From Acidimicrobiia bacterium (lineage in GTDB: Bacteria; Actinomycetota; Acidimicrobiia; Acidimicrobiales; Acidimicrobilacustridaceae): 5,147 bases of DNA. The position numbers were made by a program, and so were the translations under genes. This document shows positions 1 to 5,147 of this stretch, one piece after another. Numbering within the stretch: position 1 is the stretch's first letter; each line of letters opens with the position of its first letter. The notes beneath the pieces were generated by a model. It saw nothing but the letters and a program-made list of their open reading frames with translations. It was not told the origin of the DNA and made no database searches. The stretch lies in NCBI GenBank assembly GCA_018882825.1, contig VERC01000183.1, positions 1-5,147 of the forward strand, read 5' to 3'.

Positions 1-842
1 CGACCGCGGATCTCGAGCGCCTCGTCGGGACCGAGCAGCCATCGCGCGCTGCGGTAGACGTTGTCGGTCGCGGCGTAGCCGATGCCGAGGTTCCCGTCGT
101 GATCGGGCGGATCGGTGAACTCGTTGGGCACGGCCGACACCCACGGGATCGCCCCCGGGGGAGGTGGGGTGTGACCCCAGCCGACGGTCACCGACCGCAG
201 GAACGTCATGGCCCGACCGATGTTGGCCGCCACCGCGGCGTCGTCGGGCACGGGTGGTGGACCGGGATCGACCATCGACTCGATGGTGAGCGGGATGTGC
301 AGGTTCGGATCCAGCGCCGCGCACCGCTGCCACTCGAAGTAGTGCCGGGTGGTCAACGATCCGGCCTCGGGGTCGAGTTCGATGAAGTCGGGACCGGAGC
401 CCGCGCCCGGAGGACCGAGCGTCAGTTCGTAGTTCCCCGCGGCGTCGACGGTGAACTCGTCGTCGTTCCGGGTGGCGCCCAGGCGTTGTGACATCCCGCC
501 GCCGGCGGTGCCCAGTTCGACGGTGAACGACGTGTAGCAGGCGTTCATGGTGTTCCCGCGTACCCGATAGGTGCGCGTGGGGTCGATGACGGTGCCGTAG
601 TACACGGTGTCGGGGTTGTCGCCCAACAACTTCTTGGTGGGGGAGAACCATCGGTTCCACCGCGGGCGCGCCGGGTCGGCCTCCAGCCAGAACTGCATGG
701 CGTGGTGCAGTGAATGCATGACGAACTCCCGGTACGAGGCCAGATCCTGTTCCTCGATGAAGTTCCAACGCGGATCATGGGCATCGGCCTCGATCTCCGC
801 CAACAGGTTCGACAGTTCGGTCAATGCTGCGGCTGATTCCAT
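1..842 (-). CDS. DUF1214-like protein, N-terminal part (runs off left edge)
   Basis: Reading the minus strand from ATG 842-840 gives 280 codons with no stop, so the C-terminus lies beyond position 1. The start is well supported: GGAGG (complement of 850-854) sits 7 nt upstream. The protein looks soluble, with no signal peptide or membrane segment. It begins with an acidic helical stretch (residues 1-55), then W-F-S-P-T-K-K, G-D-N-P-D (74-78), a Tyr pair (81-82) and D-P-T-R-T-Y-R-V-R-G (87-96). Beta-rich sequence with a T-R-N-D-D-E-F segment and L-G-P-P follows. This order (GDN-D, then a DP-RTYRVRG strand) is what I recall from actinobacterial DUF1214-domain proteins. The DUF1214 core itself would be mostly C-terminal and partly outside the window. 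No biochemical function is established for the family and I assign none. It is divergent from the Coq4-like gene across about 90 nt, so the two could share control. Coding status is firm; family placement is from memory. Confidence 0.75.
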   Translation of the reverse strand, partial: MESAAALTELSNLLAEIEADAHDPRWNFIEEQDLASYREFVMHSLHHAMQFWLEADPARPRWNRWFSPTKKLLGDNPDTVYYGTVIDPTRTYRVRGNTMNACYTSFTVELGTAGGGMSQRLGATRNDDEFTVDAAGNYELTLGPPGAGSGPDFIELDPEAGSLTTRHYFEWQRCAALDPNLHIPLTIESMVDPGPPPVPDDAAVAANIGRAMTFLRSVTVGWGHTPPPPGAIPWVSAVPNEFTDPPDHDGNLGIGYAATDNVYRSARWLLGPDEALEIRG

Positions 843-932
843 GGTCTTTCCTCCACCGGCGAGCCTAGGGGCCGAGCGCCGTCGGCATCCCGACCGCGCC
901 GGCTCGGCGAGCGACGCGGCAGGATGGCGGCG
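843..932. promoter_or_regulatory. Divergent intergenic spacer with nested inverted repeat
   Basis: This spacer separates two genes that read away from each other, so it should hold at least the leftward promoter and probably both. It contains a perfect 7-bp inverted repeat, GCCGAGC (871-877) and GCTCGGC (902-908). Inside that lies a perfect 5-bp repeat with a 4-nt loop, GTCGG (881-885) and CCGAC (890-894). This could be an operator or an RNA hairpin. A minus-strand TAGGCT (complement of 862-867) fits the loose TANNNT -10 pattern about 20 nt before the leftward ATG, but I see no convincing -35 element. GGAGG for the leftward gene is at 854-850, and AGGA for the rightward gene is at 921-924. 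The dyads are seen directly; a regulatory role is inferred, and short inverted repeats are common in DNA this GC-rich. Confidence 0.35.
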
Positions 933-1901
933 ATGTCACTGCGCCTGCCCACCGAACTCGTGGCCCCGTTCGTGGCCGGGCTGGTCGGCGCCTGTGATGT
1001 CGACGGTGGACCCACCGACGAACAGTCCGACGTGTTGCGAGCGATCGTCGTGCACGTGTGGAAGCGACCCGATCTGGACGTCCGGTCCATTGCCCCGCTC
1101 CCGCCGGCCGCGTTGGCGTCGGCGGTCGTCGACCCCGTCGATCGTCGTCACTTCCACGAGATGCTCGTCACCCTCGAGGCCTGTCGGCATCCTCTGACCG
1201 ATCGACAACTCGAACGGGTGGAGGCCTACGAGTCGGCGATCGGCGTCGTCGGTCCGGATGCGGCGCTGTTCCGCACCATGGTCGCCGACGGCACCGAACG
1301 GGCCAAGGCCGATTTCGCCCGGTTCCTCGCCGTGAGTGTCGACGCCCGTGTCGAGCCGTCGTTGCGAGATGTCCGTGTACCCGACGGCGCCGCCGAACCC
1401 GAACTCGTGGCTCGACTCGAGTCGTTGCGATCGTGTGCCCCGGGAACACTCGGACACACCTACGTCCGCTTCTACGAACTGGCCGGCGTGCCCCTCCCCG
1501 GTTCGGAGCCCACGGCGATGAACCACTTCTACGTCGCCCACGACATGACCCATGTGATCGCCGGACTGTCGACGACGGCCGAGGCCGAGGTCGCGCTCAG
1601 CGCGTTCCTCATGGGCCTGTGCGACGATCCGGTCAACCGCTCGGCATTGCTGGCCTCGCTCATCGTCCACGAGGCCGGCTTCGGCGATTCCAACAAGGTG
1701 CGGGCCGAGACCGCGGTACTGGCCCGGTCCGGTGCCGCCGAATTGCTGGCCTCCGAGATCGCCCGCGGGGGTCGATGCACGGAGGACTTCTCGCGCCTCG
1801 ACCACTTCGCCCTCGTCGACGAGCCCCTCGACGAGGTGCGTGCCCGGTTCGGCGTGGAACGCCCGCTCCACCCGCACGACGTGCATCACGTCTTCTGGTG
1901 A
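933..1901 (+). CDS. Coq4-like protein with HDxxHx11E metal-binding motif
   Basis: This is a complete gene of 322 codons from ATG 933. That start is preferred because AGGA at 921-924 is spaced 8 nt from it; ATG 924 is possible and adds three residues. The C-terminal half matches the Coq4 pattern in order: P-G-T-L-G (170-174) with a following Y-x-R-F-Y, then H-D-M-T-H (203-207), then Glu219. The spacing reproduces HDxxH-x11-E exactly, the metal-ligand signature of the family. A final P-L-D-E-V-R-A-R-F-G (298-307) matches the usual Coq4 ending. The first 150 or so residues are predicted helical, and the stretch around 70-105 (R-R-H-F-H-E-M-L ... L-T-D-R-Q-L-E) faintly recalls TerB-like domains; the protein is longer than a minimal Coq4. 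Eukaryotic Coq4 acts in ubiquinone synthesis and has been linked to C1 oxidative decarboxylation of the ring. Actinobacteria normally use menaquinone, so a ubiquinone role is unlikely here. It lies 113 nt before mftD on the same strand, possibly co-transcribed. A role in mycofactocin metabolism is inferred from this position only. Confidence 0.72.
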   Translation: MSLRLPTELVAPFVAGLVGACDVDGGPTDEQSDVLRAIVVHVWKRPDLDVRSIAPLPPAALASAVVDPVDRRHFHEMLVTLEACRHPLTDRQLERVEAYESAIGVVGPDAALFRTMVADGTERAKADFARFLAVSVDARVEPSLRDVRVPDGAAEPELVARLESLRSCAPGTLGHTYVRFYELAGVPLPGSEPTAMNHFYVAHDMTHVIAGLSTTAEAEVALSAFLMGLCDDPVNRSALLASLIVHEAGFGDSNKVRAETAVLARSGAAELLASEIARGGRCTEDFSRLDHFALVDEPLDEVRARFGVERPLHPHDVHHVFW

Positions 1902-2014
1902 GCCGGCTCCGGGAGCCGTGGTCCGGCTCGGGTCGACTCGATCCGGAATGGGAGCCGGTGAGTTCGCGTCGGTAGGATCGCCGCTCGTCCGCATCGCGAC
2001 CCGGAAGGTTCGAC
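1902..2014 (+). promoter_or_regulatory. mftD upstream region: duplicated half-sites, possible promoter
   Basis: Just after the Coq4-like stop lies a 7-bp inverted repeat, CGGCTCC (1904-1910) and GGAGCCG (1912-1918), realistically a 5-bp stem with a CCGGG loop. A second pair, CCGGCTC (1923-1929) and GAGCCGG (1952-1958), repeats the same half-sites: CCGGCTC also occurs at 1903-1909, and GGGAGCCG occurs at both 1911-1918 and 1950-1957. The four elements could form alternative hairpins or serve as binding sites. No T-run follows, so a classical intrinsic terminator is not supported. TAGGAT (1973-1978) fits a loose -10 with a transcription start roughly 30 nt before mftD, but no clear -35 is visible. 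The ribosome-binding site GGAAGG (2003-2008) is 6 nt before the mftD ATG. Confidence 0.35.
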
Positions 2015-3190
2015 ATGGCCAACAAGTGGTTCGAGACGGTGGCGGTCGCCCAGCGTCGGGCCGAGAAGCGCGTGCCGTCGTCGGTCTACAACGCCATAAT
2101 CGGCGGGGCCGAGAAGGGCCTGTCGCTGGCATCCAACCAACGTTCGTTCGACGATCTCGGTTTCGCCCCCCACGTCGCCGGTCTTCCGGCCGAACGATCG
2201 ATGGCCACTCGCGTCATGGGGCTCGACCTGTCGATGCCCGTGATCATCTCGCCCACCGGAGTGCAGGCCGTCCATCCGGAGGGAGAGGTCGCCGTCGCCC
2301 GCGCCGCCACCAACCGCGGTCTGCCCATGGGGTTGTCGTCGTTCGCGTCGCGCTCCATGGAGGAGGTCGTCGCCGCCAACCCGAACACGTTGTTCCAGAT
2401 GTACTGGTCGGGTGGCCGTGACGTCATGGTCCAGCGTCTCGAACGAGCCCGTGCCGCCGGCGTCAAGGGCATCATCCTCACGCTGGACTGGACCTTCTCC
2501 AACGGCCGTGACTGGGGCAGCCCGTTCATCCCCGAGAAGATGAACCTGCGCACGATGATCAAGCTCTCACCCCAAGCGCTGTCACGACCGCGTTGGTTCT
2601 GGTCCTACCTGCGTCTCCTCGACATCCCCGATCTCACCACGCCCAACATGGCCGCACCCGGGGCGGCGCCCCCCACGTTCTTCGGTGCCTACTACGAGTG
2701 GATGACGATGCCGCCCCCGAGTTGGGACGACATCGCCTGGTTGCGTTCGCAGTGGGACGGACCGTTCATGGTCAAGGGTGTGTGTCGGGTCGACGATGCC
2801 AAGCGGGTACGCGATCTCGGGGCCACGGCGCTGTCGGTGTCGAACCACGGCGGGAACAACCTCGACGGCACGCCCTCGCCCATCCGGGCCCTGCCGGCCA
2901 TCGCCGAGGCCGTCGGTTCCGAGGTCGAGGTCGTCCTCGACGGCGGTGTGCGTCGGGGCAGCGACGTGGTCAAGGCCGTCGCCCTCGGTGCCCGGGCCGT
3001 GATGATCGGTCGCGCCTACCTCTGGGGCCTGGCGGTCAACGGCCAGGCCGGCGTCGAGAACGTGCTCGACATCCTGCGCGGTGGTATCGACGCCTGCATG
3101 TTGGGTCTGGCCAAGTCGGACATCTCCGAACTCGGGCCTGACGATCTCGTGATCCCGCCCGGTTTCCTCGTGACCCTCGGCGCCGACTGA
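2015..3190 (+). CDS. mftD: MftD, pre-mycofactocin synthase (FMN-dependent)
   Basis: This complete 391-residue protein starts at an ATG with GGAAGG 6 nt upstream, and its length fits the family. It is a TIM-barrel flavoenzyme of the lactate/glycolate oxidase superfamily. The known MftD reaction is oxidative deamination of AHDP (released from the MftC-modified peptide by MftE) to pre-mycofactocin, forming the alpha-keto-amide redox centre in the cytoplasm. Visible marks are the N-terminal W-F-E-T-V-A, L-G-F-A-P-H-V (48-54), P-V-I-I-S-P-T-G-V-Q (75-84), F-Q-M-Y-W (127-131), Lys254 in M-V-K-G-V, catalytic His278 in S-N-H-G-G-N-N-L-D-G (276-285), and phosphate-binding D-G-G-V-R-R-G-S-D (309-317) with I-G-R-A-Y-L-W-G (331-338). 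True 2-hydroxyacid oxidases have Arg after H-G-G; here it is Asn281, as I recall for MftD proteins. That favours MftD over a lactate dehydrogenase. It is not followed by mftE but converges on the glycosyltransferase and mftC. Confidence 0.96.
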   Translation: MANKWFETVAVAQRRAEKRVPSSVYNAIIGGAEKGLSLASNQRSFDDLGFAPHVAGLPAERSMATRVMGLDLSMPVIISPTGVQAVHPEGEVAVARAATNRGLPMGLSSFASRSMEEVVAANPNTLFQMYWSGGRDVMVQRLERARAAGVKGIILTLDWTFSNGRDWGSPFIPEKMNLRTMIKLSPQALSRPRWFWSYLRLLDIPDLTTPNMAAPGAAPPTFFGAYYEWMTMPPPSWDDIAWLRSQWDGPFMVKGVCRVDDAKRVRDLGATALSVSNHGGNNLDGTPSPIRALPAIAEAVGSEVEVVLDGGVRRGSDVVKAVALGARAVMIGRAYLWGLAVNGQAGVENVLDILRGGIDACMLGLAKSDISELGPDDLVIPPGFLVTLGAD

Positions 3191-3230
3191 CCGGTCGAAC
3201 GAGTCGGGCTGACTCAGCGGCGCCGACCGG
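3191..3230. terminator. Possible convergent-junction hairpin
   Basis: mftD and the glycosyltransferase stop only 23 nt apart on opposite strands. An outer 7-bp inverted repeat, CCGGTCG (3191-3197) and CGACCGG (3224-3230), encloses a perfect 5-bp stem with a 5-nt loop, GAGTC (3201-3205) and GACTC (3211-3215). The structure overlaps the last codons of the glycosyltransferase. There is no T-run on either strand, so it is not a canonical intrinsic terminator. A symmetric hairpin between convergent genes could nevertheless end transcription or stabilise 3' ends in both directions. Confidence 0.3.
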
Positions 3231-4029
3231 CAACTTGATCGGCGGCGAGTCGCATCAGCGCCGGGGTCCGTTCCAGCATGCGCCACGAATAGCGGAAACC
3301 CGACTCGAGGGTTCGGCGAGTCGCGGGGAGTCGCTCGACACGAGCTGTGTCGATGGGTATCCCCATCGCCGCGAGTGTCCGCCGTGCCCCGGTGCCGCGC
3401 ACGTAGACACCCCGTACTTCGTTGGCCAGATTGCCGCCGTGGATGACCTGGATCCATCCCGGCCGCCAGCCGGCGAGGTGGAGTCGTTCACCCCGGACAT
3501 CGGAATGGAGGAGATCGAAGACATGTCGATTCGACCCCTGTGCGCTCAGGCAGACGAAGGGGTTCTGCACGTAGCAGCGTGCATGGAGGTCGTCGCCGGC
3601 CAGCTGGAACCCGAACGGGATCGAATGGAGTCCGTCACCATGCCGAACGATCGACGACTGCATCGTCTCGATGGAATCGGGCAGGAGGATGTCGTCGGAG
3701 TCGAGCTGCATCGTGGGTCGACCATCGAGCCCCGACGAGTCGAGCACATCGGTGACTGCGGATCGGGAGAAGGCTTCGTCGAGTGATGTCGGGCGAGCGT
3801 CGGGAGCGAGGAGCCTGAGCCGTTCGGTGACCCACCCGGGTGTGGCATGGTCGAGGAGCACCAGCCAGGCGTGCGGGCGGTGAGTCTGCGCCGCCATCCC
3901 CGGTGCGCAATAGCGCTCGAACAACTCGAGTCGGCCGGTCAGCCAGTCCTCGTCCAGGTGTGCTCCCCGACCATCACCGATGTCGACGGCGAAGCGGGTC
4001 AGGACGACGATGTCGCTGCCGTGCGCCAT
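3214..4029 (-). CDS. Putative glycosyltransferase, rhamnosyl-transferase-like family
   Basis: This complete 271-residue minus-strand gene starts at ATG 4029-4027; an in-frame TAG (complement of 4039-4041) rules out a longer product. The sequence resembles the bacterial 'putative rhamnosyl transferase' family (PF11316 as I recall it). It has a first strand I-V-V-L-T-R-F (7-13), then W-L-T-G-R-L-E-L-F-E-R-Y-C-A-P (29-43), and W-L-V-L-L-D (55-60). A metal/sugar-nucleotide motif M-Q-L-D-S-D-D-I-L-L-P follows (107-117; acidic residues 110, 112, 113), and late on W-I-Q-V-I-H-G-G-N-L (192-201). No membrane segment or signal peptide is seen, so it is probably cytosolic. Donor and acceptor are unknown. 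It follows mftC by 47 nt on the same strand, so co-transcription is likely. It is far smaller than MftF (around 470 residues) and lacks resemblance to it, so it should not be called mftF. No Shine-Dalgarno is visible before the ATG (upstream bases read CCTCACCCG), suggesting weak or coupled translation. Confidence 0.8.
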   Translation of the reverse strand: MAHGSDIVVLTRFAVDIGDGRGAHLDEDWLTGRLELFERYCAPGMAAQTHRPHAWLVLLDHATPGWVTERLRLLAPDARPTSLDEAFSRSAVTDVLDSSGLDGRPTMQLDSDDILLPDSIETMQSSIVRHGDGLHSIPFGFQLAGDDLHARCYVQNPFVCLSAQGSNRHVFDLLHSDVRGERLHLAGWRPGWIQVIHGGNLANEVRGVYVRGTGARRTLAAMGIPIDTARVERLPATRRTLESGFRYSWRMLERTPALMRLAADQVAGRRR

Positions 4030-4076
4030 CGGGTGAGGCTACCGAGGTCCGAGGAAGGCGCAGTGCGGGATGCGCG
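4030..4076 (-). other. mftC-glycosyltransferase intergenic gap
   Basis: This 47-nt gap between two minus-strand genes is short enough for one transcript. I see no hairpin with a T-run and no good -10/-35 pair. No AGGAGG-like sequence lies at the expected distance from the glycosyltransferase ATG. The nearest purine-rich stretch on the coding strand is too weak to call a ribosome-binding site. Confidence 0.4.
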
Positions 4077-5147
4077 TCAGCGGTCGACGACCGACAGGGG
4101 GATGCGGCGCTTGCCCACCCCGTTGGGATGGGTGATCGGTTTGGAGTGGTCGTGGCTCACCGACGGTCGCACCGCACCACCGTTGGCCTCCAGTGCGGCC
4201 AGTGCCGTCTCACCGTGCCCGAACACGCACTCGGGATCGGGCGCATCGAGGGGCAGACCGGTGAAGAACTTCGCCGCCATACACCCGCCACCGCAGGCGT
4301 CGTAGGAACCGCAGGATCCGCACGCTCCCGGGTTCGACGGCTCGCGCAGTTCGGTGAACAGGTCCGAGGATCGCCACACCCGAGCGAACCCACCGTCCTC
4401 GCGCACCGAACCGGCCTTGAAGTGGTCGTGCAACACGAACGGACAGGCATACACGTCACCGACCGGATCGATCAGGCACACCACCCGGCCGGCGCCGCAC
4501 AGGTTGAGTCCGGGGAGGGGCTCACCCAGCGCGGACAGGTGGAAGAACGAATCGCCGGTCAGCACATCGGGATGGGCCAGCAACCAGTTGTACAGCTCGA
4601 CCTGTTGCGCACTGGTGGGGTGCAGATCGTGCCAGGTGTCGATGCCCCGACCACTGGGCCGGAACCGCGTGAGCCGCAATTCGGCCCCGTACTCGGCGGC
4701 CAGCGCGTGATACGCGTCGACCTGACCGATGTTCTCGCGGGTCATCACCACCGACAACTTGAATGCACCGAAGCCCGCAGCGCGCAGATGATCCATGGCC
4801 GTGCGCACCCGTGAGTACGAGCCGTCACCACGGATCGCGTCGTTGGTCTCCGGGTCCACACCGTCGAGGGAGATCTGGATGTCGACGTAGTCCATCGCCG
4901 CGAGGCGCCGGGCGTTCTCGGCCGTGATGCGACCGCCGTTGGTGGAGAACTTCACGCCCACACCGCGTTCCACGCAGTACTCGACGACCTCGAAGAAGTC
5001 CGGTCGCAGCATCGGCTCGCCGCCACCGATGTTCACGTAGAACACCTGCATCTCGGCCAGTTGGTCGACGATCGACTTCATCTCGTCGGTCGTCAGTTCC
5101 ATGGGGTCGCGCCGACCCGACGACGACAGACAGTGCACGCACTGCAG
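4077..5147 (-). CDS. mftC: MftC, mycofactocin radical SAM maturase (N-terminus beyond right edge)
   Basis: The minus-strand frame is open to the right edge, giving 356 visible residues; about 35 are missing relative to typical MftC (about 390). Known role: with SAM and the MftB chaperone it oxidatively decarboxylates the C-terminal Tyr of MftA, then forms the Val-Tyr carbon-carbon link. The visible part opens L-Q-C-V-H-C, the last two cysteines of the CX3CX2C cluster motif, followed by L-S-S-S-G-R-R-D-P, typical of MftC. Next come V-F-Y-V-N-I-G-G-G-E-P (35-45, SAM binding), K-F-S-T-N-G (66-71) and Q-I-S-L-D-G (91-96). The C-terminal SPASM domain has CX12GX4C (Cys217, Gly230, Cys235), CX2CX5CX3C (Cys276, 279, 285, 289) and a final Cys307, the full ligand set for two auxiliary iron-sulfur clusters, plus Cys224. 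All these sites look intact. A downstream GTG (5138-5136) falls inside the cluster motif and cannot be the start. The glycosyltransferase follows 47 nt downstream. Confidence 0.95.
   Translation of the reverse strand: MQCVHCLSSSGRRDPMELTTDEMKSIVDQLAEMQVFYVNIGGGEPMLRPDFFEVVEYCVERGVGVKFSTNGGRITAENARRLAAMDYVDIQISLDGVDPETNDAIRGDGSYSRVRTAMDHLRAAGFGAFKLSVVMTRENIGQVDAYHALAAEYGAELRLTRFRPSGRGIDTWHDLHPTSAQQVELYNWLLAHPDVLTGDSFFHLSALGEPLPGLNLCGAGRVVCLIDPVGDVYACPFVLHDHFKAGSVREDGGFARVWRSSDLFTELREPSNPGACGSCGSYDACGGGCMAAKFFTGLPLDAPDPECVFGHGETALAALEANGGAVRPSVSHDHSKPITHPNGVGKRRIPLSVVDR

Noticed and set aside
99..491. Plus-strand open frame of 130 codons near the left edge
   Set aside because: It is antisense to the DUF1214-like gene, which has a better start, ribosome-binding site and protein character.
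1904..1918. Intrinsic terminator after the Coq4-like gene
   Set aside because: The stem is short with a tight loop and no T-run follows, so termination is not supported; it is kept only as part of the repeat structure.
936..2132. Long minus-strand open frame of 398 codons opposite the Coq4-like gene
   Set aside because: It is antisense to a gene with clear family motifs and a ribosome-binding site. Its translation is low-complexity (rich in G, R, D, V), as expected from the opposite strand of GC-rich coding DNA, and it crosses into mftD.
2015..3190. Annotation as L-lactate dehydrogenase / alpha-hydroxy-acid oxidase
   Set aside because: The superfamily is right, but the N-terminus, the G-G-N-N-L-D-G site, the conserved C-terminal block and the nearby mftC point specifically to MftD.
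2582..3457. Minus-strand open frame of 291 codons across the mftD end and junction
   Set aside because: It is a shadow of mftD; the product is compositionally biased and it overlaps the glycosyltransferase end out of frame.
3214..4029. Calling the glycosyltransferase mftF because of its position
   Set aside because: It is much shorter than MftF, and its LDSDD and W-I-Q-V-I-H-G-G-N motifs belong to a different glycosyltransferase family.
3840..4814. Plus-strand open frame of 324 codons opposite mftC
   Set aside because: It lies entirely over the confirmed mftC and glycosyltransferase reading frames, and its Arg/Gly/His-rich product resembles no family.

Overview
The window is compact, high-GC, densely coding DNA. 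It carries two core genes of mycofactocin biosynthesis, a peptide-derived redox cofactor found mainly in actinobacteria: the radical SAM maturase mftC and the FMN-dependent pre-mycofactocin synthase mftD. An actinobacterium is therefore likely. A deep-branching group such as Acidimicrobiia is possible because the gene order differs from mycobacteria, but that is a guess from layout, not a phylogenetic result.

Layout, left to right. (1) 1-842, minus strand: the N-terminal 280 codons of a DUF1214-like protein that runs off the left edge. (2) 843-932: a short divergent spacer with a ribosome-binding site and a nested inverted repeat. (3) 933-1901, plus strand: a protein with the exact HDxxH-x11-E metal-site signature of the Coq4 family, behind a helical N-terminal region. 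(4) 1902-2014: a 113-nt gap with duplicated GC-rich half-sites that can form alternative hairpins, then the ribosome-binding site of mftD. (5) 2015-3190, plus strand: complete mftD. (6) 3191-3213: a 23-nt convergent junction. (7) 3214-4029, minus strand: a small glycosyltransferase resembling the 'putative rhamnosyl transferase' family, not MftF. (8) 4077-5147, minus strand: mftC, lacking only its N-terminus, including the first cysteine of the radical SAM motif, which lies past the right edge. No tRNA, rRNA, CRISPR array, insertion sequence or integrase was seen.

How the genes may work together. In the known pathway MftC, with the MftB chaperone, oxidatively decarboxylates and cyclises the C-terminal Val-Tyr of the MftA peptide. 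MftE then releases AHDP, MftD oxidises AHDP to redox-active pre-mycofactocin, and MftF adds a glucan chain. In mycobacteria mftA to mftF lie on one strand. Here mftC and mftD are on opposite, converging strands. A non-MftF glycosyltransferase follows mftC, and a Coq4-like gene precedes mftD. mftA, mftB, mftE and mftF are not in the window; mftA and mftB would be expected just beyond the right edge, upstream of mftC. The most interesting possibility is that the Coq4-like protein and the unusual glycosyltransferase are accessory steps of a variant mycofactocin pathway. That is inferred from neighbourhood only.
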